Source: Prosthecobacter gellanilyticus
Lineage (GTDB): Bacteria; Verrucomicrobiota; Verrucomicrobiia; Verrucomicrobiales; Verrucomicrobiaceae
Reading direction: 5' to 3'
NCBI RefSeq assembly: GCF_007992435.1
Contig: NZ_BKAG01000040.1
Span: 1 to 64,000, forward strand
Length of the DNA: 64,000 nucleotides
Below the pieces are notes generated by a model. The model worked only from the letters and a program-made list of their open reading frames with translations, did not search any database and had not been told where the DNA came from. Positions 25,539-33,949 of the stretch are shown here, piece after piece. The position numbers were made by a program, and so were the translations under genes. How positions within the stretch are numbered: position 1 is the first letter of the stretch; each line of letters begins with the position of its first letter.

Positions 25539-27134
25539 TTATTCTGCTTTCTTCTTACCCTTTCCTTTACCTTTGCCCTTCTTGGGAATGTCACCGGCTT
25601 TTGGCTGAGGCTCATTATCAAAGGCTTTATTACCATGGGTGAAGCGTGGTGGAGGAAGGGTTTCCTTCACGTCTGTCTGGAGCTTGGTGAGTTCAGCTTT
25701 GAGTTCCTTCACGGTGTCCGCGTAAGCAGGATCAGCATAAAAGTTCTTCACTTCGAGCGGGTCCTTCTCGCGGTCCAGCAGATCCCAATCATCCACATCG
25801 GGTGCATAATAGTGCACGAGCTTGTAGCGATCTGTGATCACTCCGTAGTGCGGACGCACGCGATGCGGCACGGGGAACTCATAGTAGTGATAGTAGAAGG
25901 ACTTGCGCCAGTCAGCCGGTGCCTCGCCTTTGAAGAGTGGCACCAATGAGCGGCCCTGCATGTCCGCAGGCTGCGGCTGGCCCGCCACGTCCAGGAAGGT
26001 CTGTGCGAGATCCAGCAGCGAAACGATGTGCTTGTCAGTCGTGCCAGCCTTGGCCACCCCAGGCCAGCGGACGAGGAAAGGAGTGCTGAGGGACTCCTCA
26101 AAGATCCAGCGTTTGTCGAACCAGCCGTGCTCGCCCAAATAAAAACCTTGGTCGCTGCTCAGGATGACCAGCGTGTTTTCTGCCAGGCCTTCTTTGTCCA
26201 GATAGTCCAGCACCTTCTGCACGCTCTCGTCCACCGCTTTCACGCAGGCGGTGTAGTCATGCATGTAGCGCTGATAGCGCCATTTGACGAGATCCTTGCC
26301 GGAGAGATTCGCCTCACGGAACTTGGCATTGCGCGGCTCATAATACGCATCCCAGGCTTTGCGTTGCTCCGGCGTGAGATTGCCCGGTGTCACGAGCTTC
26401 GCGTCACGCTCGGTGAAGGTGCGGTCGATGCCCATGTCATGATCGCTCACGGCCTTGCTGCGGCCTTCGAAGGTGTCAAAGAGCGTCTCAGGCTCGTCAT
26501 AGACGCGGTCCTTGTCATGACCCAGATGACGAATCGGCGGCTCCCATTCGCGATGAGGTGCCTTGTGCTGCATCATGAGCATGAAGGGCTTGGTCTTGTC
26601 CCGCTTGTTGAGCCAGTCGATGCTCAGATCTGTGACGACATCCGTGACGTAGCCCTCATGCTTCACCGGCTTGCCGTTGTCGATCATCGGCGGATTGTAG
26701 TAGGCACCCTGGCCAGGCAGCACCTGCCAGTAGTCATAGCCCACCGGATCCGTCATGAGATGCCATTTGCCGATGATGGCATTGGTATAACCAGCTTTTT
26801 GGAGAAGCTTTGGAAAGGTCTGCTGGCTGCTGTCGAACGTGCTGTTGCTATTGTTGTAGAAGCCGTTGAGGTGCGAATACTTGCCCGTCTGGATCACTGC
26901 ACGCATCGGGCCGCAGATGGAGTTCGTCACGAGGCAGCGGTCAAAGCGGATACCTTCTTTGGCAATGCGGTCCATGGCAGGCGTCTCCACCAGCTTCCGC
27001 TTTTCTCCATAAGCGCTGATGGCCTGCGAGGCCAGGTCATCGCAGAAGATGAAGAGGATGTTCGGTGTCCCCTTCGGCGCGGCCGAGGCCAGCGAAGTGA
27101 ACAGCATCAGGAGGGTGAGCAGTCGGGCAATCAT
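25539..27134 (-). CDS. Secreted Cys-type sulfatase (S1 family)
   Basis: About 531 residues from ATG 27134, which opens a signal peptide (MIARLLTLLMLFTSLASA); a longer frame to 27197 is less likely. NILFIFCDDLA is the metal-binding strand and NSICGPMRAVIQTGKY has the formylglycine Cys (C74) in C-x-P-x-R. KWHLM and LSSDQGFYLGEHGW follow. The GFYLGEHG element is typical of the choline-sulfatase/iduronate-2-sulfatase-like group. The C-terminus is a short Lys/Gly tail similar to that of the neighbour, which may reflect duplication or a shared sorting feature. Confidence 0.94.
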   Translation of the reverse strand: MIARLLTLLMLFTSLASAAPKGTPNILFIFCDDLASQAISAYGEKRKLVETPAMDRIAKEGIRFDRCLVTNSICGPMRAVIQTGKYSHLNGFYNNSNSTFDSSQQTFPKLLQKAGYTNAIIGKWHLMTDPVGYDYWQVLPGQGAYYNPPMIDNGKPVKHEGYVTDVVTDLSIDWLNKRDKTKPFMLMMQHKAPHREWEPPIRHLGHDKDRVYDEPETLFDTFEGRSKAVSDHDMGIDRTFTERDAKLVTPGNLTPEQRKAWDAYYEPRNAKFREANLSGKDLVKWRYQRYMHDYTACVKAVDESVQKVLDYLDKEGLAENTLVILSSDQGFYLGEHGWFDKRWIFEESLSTPFLVRWPGVAKAGTTDKHIVSLLDLAQTFLDVAGQPQPADMQGRSLVPLFKGEAPADWRKSFYYHYYEFPVPHRVRPHYGVITDRYKLVHYYAPDVDDWDLLDREKDPLEVKNFYADPAYADTVKELKAELTKLQTDVKETLPPPRFTHGNKAFDNEPQPKAGDIPKKGKGKGKGKKKAE

Positions 27135-27211
27135 GGTGGGCGGCTGGTAACGAGGTGAATCCGGCAAGCTTGCGAGAAATTCACACTCGCCTTTCAATCG
27201 TCGCTGCCCGG

Positions 27212-27511
27212 CTAAAGATCGGCAAAATACTGGCGATACGCCTCGGGATGCCGTGCGCTGTGAAGCAAGGCACCGAAGTATATCAGGTCACCTTCAACCA
27301 GATAATAGATGATATAAGGAAAGCCACGAACGAGACAGCGGCGCACTCTCCCGTCGAAGACTCGGTGCCGTAGCGGGTCCTGCTGAACACCCAGGGAAGC
27401 GCTCTCGACAGCCTGAACAAAACGTCGGCTGAGGTCTTTTCCGTCAAGACCATAGCGCCCCGTGACACAGCACAGCTCCGCTTGAAACTGCTCTGAATAC
27501 ACAGACTTCAT
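27212..27511 (-). CDS. RelE/ParE-family toxin
   Basis: 99 residues. The strands RRCLVRGFPYIIYYLVEGDLIYFGALLHSARHPE are split here into RRCLVRGFPYIIYY and IYFGALLHSARHPE; these are the hallmark of ParE/RelE toxins (plasmid stabilisation family). Such toxins cut mRNA at the ribosome or poison gyrase; which applies here is not visible. The start ATG overlaps the stop of the antitoxin gene by one base (TGATG), which is usual for a coupled pair. Confidence 0.88.
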   Translation of the reverse strand: MKSVYSEQFQAELCCVTGRYGLDGKDLSRRFVQAVESASLGVQQDPLRHRVFDGRVRRCLVRGFPYIIYYLVEGDLIYFGALLHSARHPEAYRQYFADL

Positions 27512-27738
27512 CAGGCCAAAAGCTTGGCTGCCCCAAAGACTTCCTCATGGGACAGACCACGCTCTCGCCCGCTCTTGAAAGCTTCAAAGCGTCTTTCCAC
27601 CTCAGATGCAATGGTCGCATCGTCCTCCCAACGTGCAGGCAGATCTGCATCCACTGTTTCCCACATGATCTCAGCCAGGAAGCGACGCTCTTCGGAACCG
27701 AGACGAATAGCTTGGGCAATGAGTTCTTGAGGAATCAT
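27511..27738 (-). CDS. Addiction-module antitoxin (CHP02574-like)
   Basis: 75 residues from ATG 27738; the frame extends upstream but the part beyond lacks family features. It starts MIPQELIAQAIRLGSEERRFLAE and contains the W-E and acidic middle typical of the small helical antitoxins that pair with RelE/ParE toxins of this sort. The last part (RRFEAFKSGRERGLSHEEVF) fits the toxin-binding tail with a conserved G-x-S/T-x-E-E-V. It immediately precedes the toxin. Confidence 0.85.
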   Translation of the reverse strand: MIPQELIAQAIRLGSEERRFLAEIMWETVDADLPARWEDDATIASEVERRFEAFKSGRERGLSHEEVFGAAKLLA

Positions 27739-27811
27739 GGTAGGAGCAAGATAACGGGAAGCGCGCAAAGTGCCAAGCGTGGATATTGCTGACCGGCGCA
27801 CATCACCAAAC

Positions 27812-27842
27812 AAAAACGGCTGCCAGTCGCCTGGCAGCCGTT
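27812..27842 (-). terminator. Rho-independent terminator after the FKBP gene
   Basis: A perfect 9-11 bp stem (cggctgcca/tggcagccg, with flanking aa/tt) has a 6-base loop. It is followed on the minus strand by a T-run, ttttt then gtttgg. It lies 24 bases beyond the stop at 27866. This is the clearest intrinsic terminator in the window. Confidence 0.85.
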
Positions 27843-27865
27843 GGAGAATGAGATGGATCTGAGAA

Positions 27866-28600
27866 TTACTTCTCAAGCTTCAGGAGCTCGACTTCGAACA
27901 CCAGGGTCTCGCCTGGGCCGATGTCACCACCTGCGCCGTTGTCGCCGTAAGCGAGGTCGGAGGGGATGAAGAACTTGAACTTGGAACCCACGGACATGAG
28001 CTGGAGACCTTCGGTCCAGCCCTTGATCACTTCCTGCACGCCGAAGGTGATCGGCTCGCCGCGCTGGACGGAGCTGTCGAACACTTTGCCGTTCAGAAGG
28101 GTGCCGTGGTAGTGCACGTTCACCTTGTCAGTCGGGACGGGCTTGGCGCCGTTACCCTGCTTGATCACTTCATACTGCAGGCCGCTGGCGGTGGTCTTCA
28201 CGCCTTCGCGCTTGCCGTTTTCAGCCAGGAACTTGGTGCCGGCAGCCTTGGCTTCCACAGCCTTGGCAGCAGCTTCCTTCTGCATCTCAGCCTGGATCTC
28301 AGCCATGCGGCCCTGCATGTGCTTTTCGAAAGCGCCCATGGCGGCTTCGAGCTCTTCAGGCTTGTATTTGGATTCCTTGCCAGCCAGCGCGTCCTGAACG
28401 GCGGAAGTGAAGGTGTCGACATTGATCTCGACCTTCTGCTGTTTGAAGTTCGAACCGATCTGACGACCGATGAAATAGCTGACTTTGTCCATGTCAGGCT
28501 TGGCGGCGGGGGCTTCGGCAGGTTTCACAGCGGCTTCTTGGGCATTCAGGTTGGCGGTGGCCAGCAGGGCGGCCAGGGCAAGACTAAGGGTAGGTTTCAT
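27866..28600 (-). CDS. Exported FKBP-type peptidyl-prolyl isomerase (FkpA/Mip-like)
   Basis: 244 residues from ATG 28600; the upstream open frame is antisense to ppnP and not real. A signal peptide (MKPTLSLALAALLATANLNAQ) is followed by a dimerisation region with VSYFIGRQIGSNFK and a long helix rich in Glu/Ala/Lys. The FKBP domain follows (VNVHYHGTLLNGKVFDSS, VIKGWTEGLQLM, IPSDLAYGDNGAGG). This is the Mip/FkpA layout, a periplasmic folding catalyst for envelope proteins. It is transcribed alone and ends at the terminator at 27812-27842. Confidence 0.94.
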   Translation of the reverse strand: MKPTLSLALAALLATANLNAQEAAVKPAEAPAAKPDMDKVSYFIGRQIGSNFKQQKVEINVDTFTSAVQDALAGKESKYKPEELEAAMGAFEKHMQGRMAEIQAEMQKEAAAKAVEAKAAGTKFLAENGKREGVKTTASGLQYEVIKQGNGAKPVPTDKVNVHYHGTLLNGKVFDSSVQRGEPITFGVQEVIKGWTEGLQLMSVGSKFKFFIPSDLAYGDNGAGGDIGPGETLVFEVELLKLEK

Positions 28601-28717
28601 GAGAAGGCGGCGAGACTCGGAGGGATGTGCTAGGTGGTCAACCAAAGAAAAAGGCTGTTTTCCGCCCTGCTTTTGGTTCTTGAGCAATCGCCCGGACACG
28701 CCAATCTGGATGCCCCT

Positions 28718-29047
28718 ATGTCCGCTATTCCTTCCCAGTTCGACAACGTCACTGCCGTCACCAAAGCCAATGTTTACTTCGACGGCAAGGTCGTCAGCCA
28801 CAGCATTCTCTTCCCCGACAGCAGCAAAAAGACCCTGGGCCTGATCTACCCGGGCGACTACCATTTCGGCACGGACAAGGCCGAGCGCATGGAGATCGTG
28901 GCCGGCACCTGCGAGGTGAAGCTGGACGGCAGCGAGGCCAAGACCACCTACACCGGCGGCCAGTACTTCGATGTGCCCGCCAAGTCTGGTTTCGACATCG
29001 CCGTCACCAGCGGCATCTGCGAGTACATCTGCTCGTTCATTGACTGA
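28718..29047 (+). CDS. ppnP: Pyrimidine/purine nucleoside phosphorylase PpnP
   Basis: 109 residues from ATG 28718 (MSAIPSQFDNV). The family (DUF1255) is a cupin-fold enzyme that splits nucleosides with phosphate. Diagnostic parts are ANVYFDGKVVSHSI, TLGLIYPGDYHFGT and the closing strands SGICEYICSFID. Length fits exactly. The gene is divergent from the FKBP gene, with a short 117-base shared upstream region. Confidence 0.95.
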   Translation: MSAIPSQFDNVTAVTKANVYFDGKVVSHSILFPDSSKKTLGLIYPGDYHFGTDKAERMEIVAGTCEVKLDGSEAKTTYTGGQYFDVPAKSGFDIAVTSGICEYICSFID

Positions 29048-29062
29048 GTGCGCTGAAGCGCC

Positions 29063-29120
29063 GTCAAGAAGGTCAAGAGCATCAAGCAAGGTCGTCAGCG
29101 GTCATCTTGACCACCTTGAC
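29063..29120. terminator. Imperfect palindrome between convergent genes
   Basis: Arms 29063-29078 and 29105-29120 (gtcaagaaggtcaaga and its near-complement) pair at 14 of 16 positions around a 26-base loop. It lies between the ends of ppnP and the GDSL esterase gene, so it may act as a two-way transcription stop. It has no T-run and may be another repeat family. Confidence 0.4.
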
Positions 29121-29153
29121 GATCCCCTGACCTTTTGACCCTGGTCCTCAGAT

Positions 29154-29831
29154 TTACTTCACCTTCGCCCACTCCTCAGCCAGCACGGGCTTGAGGATCT
29201 CCGTCCACTTCGCGTAGCCGGAGGGGCTGAGGTGCAGGAGATCGTCCACATAATAGGAGCGGATCGGCTGACCCTGGGCATCTGCGAGGTAGCTGGTGCT
29301 CTCTACATAGCGCACCCAGGGATTTTCCTTGGCCCAGGTTTCCAACTTTTGGTTAAGCTCGTGCACCTGTGGGATCTGGGTGACACGCTTGATGGCGATT
29401 TTCACCGAGCACAGGATCACCTTCGTTTTCGGCTGGCGCTCATGGACGAGGTTCAAAAACTTCGTGTAGTCATCGAAGGCTTCCTGCACCGTCAGCTTGG
29501 CATTGATGTCGTTTCCGCCAGTATAGACCACCAGCATCTTCGGCTCATGGCGAAACACCACCGTGTCCGCATAGACGCTGAGATCATTCGCCACGCTGCC
29601 GCCGAAACCACGGTTTAGCACCGGGAGGTCCGGAAAGTCTTCTTTAAGAGTGGTCCAGCGCCTGATGCTGGAGCTGCCGGTGAAAACAATGCCGCCCTTC
29701 TCCGCATCCTTTTGGGCAAAGGCCTCGATCTCCTTGGCAAAGCGCTCCGGCTTCGGCCGCGGCGTGTCCGCCAGAAGCGAGGTGGAAACGAGCAGGGCGA
29801 GGAGGCCGAAGGCAGGCAGGGGAAATTTCAT
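29154..29831 (-). CDS. Secreted SGNH/GDSL-type esterase
   Basis: 225 residues with signal peptide (MKFPLPAFGLLALLVSTSLLA). The block I Ser is in VFTGSSSIRRW, block II Gly in NRGFGGS, block III Asn in YTGGNDIN and block V Asp/His in VDDLLHLSPSGY, so the full SGNH set is present. Members remove acyl groups from sugars or lipids. The neighbouring beta-helix gene on the same strand might act on the same polysaccharide, but that is only inference. Confidence 0.9.
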   Translation of the reverse strand: MKFPLPAFGLLALLVSTSLLADTPRPKPERFAKEIEAFAQKDAEKGGIVFTGSSSIRRWTTLKEDFPDLPVLNRGFGGSVANDLSVYADTVVFRHEPKMLVVYTGGNDINAKLTVQEAFDDYTKFLNLVHERQPKTKVILCSVKIAIKRVTQIPQVHELNQKLETWAKENPWVRYVESTSYLADAQGQPIRSYYVDDLLHLSPSGYAKWTEILKPVLAEEWAKVK

Positions 29832-29870
29832 GGCGCGCCTTTTAACGATCTCTCACCACCCGCTCAAGCA

Positions 29871-31052
29871 TCATTTTGTGGTGGCTGGCTGGATGTCGTG
29901 CGCGCCCTCATTGATCGCCACTTCCTTGAGCTTCGCACCGCGAACCACATTCCCCTTCAGCACCTGGGCGGATCCCGAAAGAGAAAACCCATTCCTGCCC
30001 GCGCCATCGACCTCGTTGCTTTCGAAAAGGTTCCTCGCCGTGCCGGCGCCGATCTGGAAAGCATTCCCGGTGATGCTCACGAAGCTGTTGTTCCGAATGA
30101 TGTTCGCCTCATTCAGGCCCGGATGCTTGCACCAGCGCCAGAGGCTGACCCCGATGCTGCAATCACGCGCCTCATTCCCCTCCACCAGGCACTCGTTCAC
30201 ATCATTCATCTCAAAGGCGATCCTGCACCGCGCGATCTGATTGCCGATGGCCTTCCCACCTGTGGTGAAGTGATCAAAGTCCACCGCCTCATCACAGCCA
30301 TCGCGAAAGCTGCAGCGCAGCACCTCCGGCTTTTCCACACTATAAAAGGCCACGCCCCGGCCAAAGCAGTTTTGGATGATGCAATCCCGCACCACCACAC
30401 CCTGCGGCTTTGGCCCCGTCGGCCCCTTTTCATAGTTGTAGGCACCAGAGGCAAACACTCCGCAAAGCTGCGCATGCCCCTGCACCACTTGATCCTCCGC
30501 CGTGCGACCACCATCAATGGTTAGGTTCGCGATCTCGAGGCTCTCACAAGCACCGCGGATCTCGATCAGGTTCGGCGCATCCGCATGCCGGATGACCGCC
30601 CCCTCCGGCACCGGAAAAGCCAGAGGCTGCTGCAGCACCAGCAGGTTCTCCTTCACCTCCTGAATGTGAGCGATCAAAAAAGGCCTCGGCTTCTTCGTGA
30701 AGCTGTCCATCTCCCCATCCGCCTCGATGTGCAGCCGCATCCCCGCCTTCCATCCTCGCGCCGCGCGGACCGTGACCTCACTCGCGCCTTTCACCGCCGC
30801 CTGGGCGCACTCTGCATAAGCCAGTCGTGGCAGCTTCAGAATGCAGCGCTCCTTTTCCAAGCCGCGCAAAGCCAGTTTCTTCGCATCTTTGATCATGAGG
30901 CCCGCCGGCAGTTCATGCTCCCCCGGCGGCACCGAGACCACCCCGCCCCCCGCCTTGATCGCCTCATCGATCCACTGCTGCAGCGGCACCTGAGCCGGAC
31001 ATGGCAGAGCCGCGATGAACCATAGAGGAAGCAGGGGAACCAGAAAGCGCAT
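29871..31052 (-). CDS. Secreted right-handed beta-helix protein
   Basis: About 393 residues from ATG 31052 (MRFLVPLLPLWFIAALPCPAQ, signal peptide). The middle and end show the short repeating strands of a parallel beta-helix: VVVRDCIIQNCFGRG, VLRCSFRDGC, NQIARCRIAFEMNDVN, NIIRNNSFVSITGN. Such proteins bind or cleave acidic polysaccharides (pectate lyase-like, NosD-like). I cannot point to lyase residues. It lies 39 bases upstream of the GDSL esterase gene on the same strand. Confidence 0.82.
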   Translation of the reverse strand: MRFLVPLLPLWFIAALPCPAQVPLQQWIDEAIKAGGGVVSVPPGEHELPAGLMIKDAKKLALRGLEKERCILKLPRLAYAECAQAAVKGASEVTVRAARGWKAGMRLHIEADGEMDSFTKKPRPFLIAHIQEVKENLLVLQQPLAFPVPEGAVIRHADAPNLIEIRGACESLEIANLTIDGGRTAEDQVVQGHAQLCGVFASGAYNYEKGPTGPKPQGVVVRDCIIQNCFGRGVAFYSVEKPEVLRCSFRDGCDEAVDFDHFTTGGKAIGNQIARCRIAFEMNDVNECLVEGNEARDCSIGVSLWRWCKHPGLNEANIIRNNSFVSITGNAFQIGAGTARNLFESNEVDGAGRNGFSLSGSAQVLKGNVVRGAKLKEVAINEGAHDIQPATTK

Positions 31053-31132
31053 CCGACTATCTCGCCTGGGATTTGGGTGATCTTGCGAGAAATGGCATGC
31101 GCACCCTCCCTGTGAGATAGTCATTCAACACG

Positions 31133-31161
31133 TTGACAGGGTGGGCTCTATTCTGAATACT
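31133..31161 (+). promoter_or_regulatory. Sigma-70-type promoter for the 31175 gene
   Basis: A perfect -35 box TTGACA (31133-31138), a 17-base spacer and AATACT (31156-31161) as the -10 box, four of six to consensus. The distance to ATG 31175 is short, giving a leader of only about five to ten bases. Confidence 0.6.
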
Positions 31162-31174
31162 TAACACTTCACGC

Positions 31175-31669
31175 ATGACTCCCGGTTCACGCAGACTCCT
31201 TACCCGCCTCCTGGCACTCGCAGTGGCGGTTTCCGCTCTGGCTTCCTGCTCGACCACCAAGGTGGGGAACGGAGCCAGCATTTCGAAGGTGAAGTATTAT
31301 CACTTGGTCCCCAGCAAGCCGATCCTCGTTCAAGATCAGGCCATCGTGTTCGAGCGCCTGCACTACCTTTACGGGGCGGTGACGAAGGCGGAGGTCATGG
31401 CCCGGGCCGGCCATTACTACACCATCTGGTGGAAAGTGGACGATCGCAGCCAGCCCGTGACCGTTCGTTTTGAGTATCGGCAGGCCAACAATGGTCTTAT
31501 CACCAAGGTTTTGGAGGAGGAGGTCAGTGACATCCGCCGCTCCAACACCACCAAATTCCAAGTCACCGGAGATGAATATTCTAGCAATGGACGCGTCACA
31601 GCTTGGCGTGTATCTTTGATGAGAGGAAAAGAAGAACTTGTCACCAAGGCTTCCTACCTCTGGAATTGA
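31175..31669 (+). CDS. Lipoprotein, function unknown
   Basis: 164 residues. Basic N-terminus MTPGSRRLLTR, hydrophobic core and lipobox ALASC: a lipid-anchored protein. The mature part is rich in strands (VKYYHLVPSKP, YYTIWWKVDDRSQPVTVRFEYRQ) and resembles an immunoglobulin-like or beta-sandwich fold. No named family is recognised. It precedes the STAS/PP2C pair on the same strand by 118 bases and may be expressed independently from its own strong promoter. Confidence 0.75.
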   Translation: MTPGSRRLLTRLLALAVAVSALASCSTTKVGNGASISKVKYYHLVPSKPILVQDQAIVFERLHYLYGAVTKAEVMARAGHYYTIWWKVDDRSQPVTVRFEYRQANNGLITKVLEEEVSDIRRSNTTKFQVTGDEYSSNGRVTAWRVSLMRGKEELVTKASYLWN

Positions 31670-31786
31670 CCCCTCCGACGCCCGCCATGAAACGCTCCGC
31701 CGCCTGCCACCCTGTGTTCCGACAGTATGTCGGCACGCATCCGGCAGCCTGCGCGAAACGAATGGTATATTAACCCCCTTCTTGCC

Positions 31787-32338
31787 GTGCCAGCCCCCTC
31801 CAACATCCTCGTAGGCCGGATCGGCAAGGTTTTTTGGTTACGTGTGGAGGGACGCGGTAATTTTCAGAATTCCATGCAGGTGAAGCGCGCCTTCCAGACC
31901 GTGATGGGCGAAGGCACGGCGGATCTGGTGGTGGACCTGGAGCACTGTCCCATGATGGACTCCACCTTCCTGGGCACCCTGACCGGCACCGCCATCCACC
32001 TCATGGAGCAGGGCAAGGGTTCCCTCAGCGTACTGAACGCCAATCCACGCAACCAGCAGCTGCTCAACGACTTAGGCCTGGACCAGATCCTCCATGTGGA
32101 CGTGGAGGGAACCCAGTGGCCCGACGAGCGCAAGACGGTCTGTGACGAGCTTGCCTGCTGTCAGGAAAAAGGGGCCGAGTGCAAGGAGGAGCAGACCCAG
32201 CTGGTCCTGAATGCCCACCGTATGCTGTCCAATGTCAGCCGTCAGAATCAGTCCCGCTTCCGGGATGTGATCCACTTCCTGGAGAAGGAACTCATCGGAG
32301 ACGCTCCGCAGCCTGGGCTGGCTGCTGCCACTTCCTGA
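31787..32338 (+). CDS. STAS-domain anti-sigma factor antagonist
   Basis: About 183 residues from GTG 31787; ATG 31727 gives a 20-residue leader that does not look conserved. The STAS core is clear: VGRIGKVFWLRVEGRG, DLVVDLEHCPMMDSTFLGTLTG. The Ser after the Asp is the one phosphorylated in SpoIIAA-type proteins. A C-terminal extension of about 80 residues contains the Cys-rich segment CCQEKGAEC and a helix. It precedes a PP2C phosphatase by 78 bases, which should dephosphorylate it in a partner-switching module. Confidence 0.9.
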   Translation: MPAPSNILVGRIGKVFWLRVEGRGNFQNSMQVKRAFQTVMGEGTADLVVDLEHCPMMDSTFLGTLTGTAIHLMEQGKGSLSVLNANPRNQQLLNDLGLDQILHVDVEGTQWPDERKTVCDELACCQEKGAECKEEQTQLVLNAHRMLSNVSRQNQSRFRDVIHFLEKELIGDAPQPGLAAATS

Positions 32339-32416
32339 CCCCAAGTCATCGGGACACTGGCGGTGGAAGTTCCCGCTCCGCCACAAAAAGGCCAGCGCGT
32401 CCCGTGACACCGCCGC

Positions 32417-33862
32417 ATGAATACCGCTCTGTTCGTCATTCTGATCCTGCTTTTGCTGGCATGCATCGTCTTGCTGGTGCGGAGCACGAAGAAGAAGAAT
32501 GAGGCGATCGACCGTCTGCTGAAAGAGGAGCAGGCCATCGTGGAAGAGGAGCGGCGCATGTTCAGCTTCCTCCATGACCTCGGGGAGGCCATCGCGCGCG
32601 AGGACAGCCAGGCGGCCATGTATCGTCTCATTGTGGAGGGAGCCATGAAGGTCATGGAAAGCACCGGAGGCGCCCTTTACCTGCTGGATGCCAGTGAGCG
32701 CTCCCTGGTGCCGCGCCATCACTCGGACAAGTGCGTGCCGCTCGTCGCCCTGCCGGAGAGCATCGCGAACATGGCGCGGTCAAATCGGCCCTCCCTGCTC
32801 AGCTTTCTGCGCCTGCACCCGGTCACCATCACCGAAGGCTTGCTGGGCAGCATCTTTCAAAATCAAAAGGTCGAGATCCTGACCGACCTCAGCGCCGATC
32901 CGCGCCTCGGCGGTCATGGGGCCAACCTGCATGCGGAGACCACGGTCATCATCGGCCCTCTGAACTCCGGCACGAAAAAGCTCGGCGTGCTCGCCATGAC
33001 CGCGCCGAAGGACAAACGCAGCTACAACAACAACGACTTCGAGGTCTTCCGCTCACTCGTGGAGCAGTGCGCTTTTGCCCTGGCCAATGCCATGGCGCAT
33101 CAGGCGGCGACGGAGAAGAAGCAAATCGAGCTCGAGCTGAAGAGCGCCAGCGATGTGCAGCGCATCCTTTTGCCTTCTAAGGCACCCGCGATGCCGGGCT
33201 TCACCATCGCTGGCAAGAACATCCCAGCCACCACGCTCAGCGGTGACTACTTTGATTTCATCCCCCTCGCCGGCCGCAGCCTTGGCATCGTGATTGCGGA
33301 CGTCTCTGGCAAAGGCACAGCAGCGGCCCTCATCACCGCCATGTGCCGCAGCGTTCTGCGCTTCAGCGCGGATGGTGCCGCCGGACCTGCGGCCACTCTC
33401 GCTGCGGTGAACCGCCACATCTTCCCAGACATCCGGGAGAATCGCTTCATCACACTGATCTATCTCGTGGCCTCTGCCGACGGCAGCAGCTTCAGGCTCG
33501 CCCGTGCTGGTCACACACGGCCTCTCGTCTGGCGGAAACAGACCGGTCAGGTGGAGACGCTGAACAGCGGAGGGCTCGCCATCGGCATCGACAAAGGTGA
33601 GGTGTTTGAGCGCGTGACGAAGGAGCTCGAGTTCCAACTCAGCCCCGGTGACACCCTTCTGCTCTATACAGACGGCGTGAATGAAGCCATGGACGCCCAG
33701 GGAGAGGAATTCGGTGAGGAACGCATCCACACGACCCTGGCCACACTGGCACCTGAGGGCCCACAGGCCGTGATCGACGGCCTTGTCTACGAAGTGGATC
33801 GGTTCTGCGGCGGACGCCGCTGCCATGATGACATCACCCTGGTGGTGCTGCAGAAGACCTGA
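32417..33862 (+). CDS. Membrane-anchored GAF/PP2C (SpoIIE/RsbU-type) phosphatase
   Basis: 481 residues. One membrane segment at about 4-22 is followed by a short coiled coil, then a GAF sensor domain (about 45-210), then the PPM/SpoIIE phosphatase domain. Metal residues are in SGDYFDF, IVIADVSGKG, LLLYTDGVNEA and CHDDITLVVL. It should dephosphorylate the upstream STAS protein. No RsbW/SpoIIAB-type kinase gene is nearby, so the kinase must lie elsewhere. The signal read by the GAF domain is unknown. Confidence 0.93.
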   Translation: MNTALFVILILLLLACIVLLVRSTKKKNEAIDRLLKEEQAIVEEERRMFSFLHDLGEAIAREDSQAAMYRLIVEGAMKVMESTGGALYLLDASERSLVPRHHSDKCVPLVALPESIANMARSNRPSLLSFLRLHPVTITEGLLGSIFQNQKVEILTDLSADPRLGGHGANLHAETTVIIGPLNSGTKKLGVLAMTAPKDKRSYNNNDFEVFRSLVEQCAFALANAMAHQAATEKKQIELELKSASDVQRILLPSKAPAMPGFTIAGKNIPATTLSGDYFDFIPLAGRSLGIVIADVSGKGTAAALITAMCRSVLRFSADGAAGPAATLAAVNRHIFPDIRENRFITLIYLVASADGSSFRLARAGHTRPLVWRKQTGQVETLNSGGLAIGIDKGEVFERVTKELEFQLSPGDTLLLYTDGVNEAMDAQGEEFGEERIHTTLATLAPEGPQAVIDGLVYEVDRFCGGRRCHDDITLVVLQKT

Positions 33863-33949
33863 GGAAATAAGGAACAAAGGCTGGGCGAGGCTCGCCTCAC
33901 CATGAAGCGGCGATGAAAGCTCTCTTCATGGCTCCACGTAGCCATCTGC

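Noticed and set aside
28601..29089. N-terminal extension of the FKBP frame
   Set aside because: Antisense to ppnP; a signal peptide begins properly at 28600.
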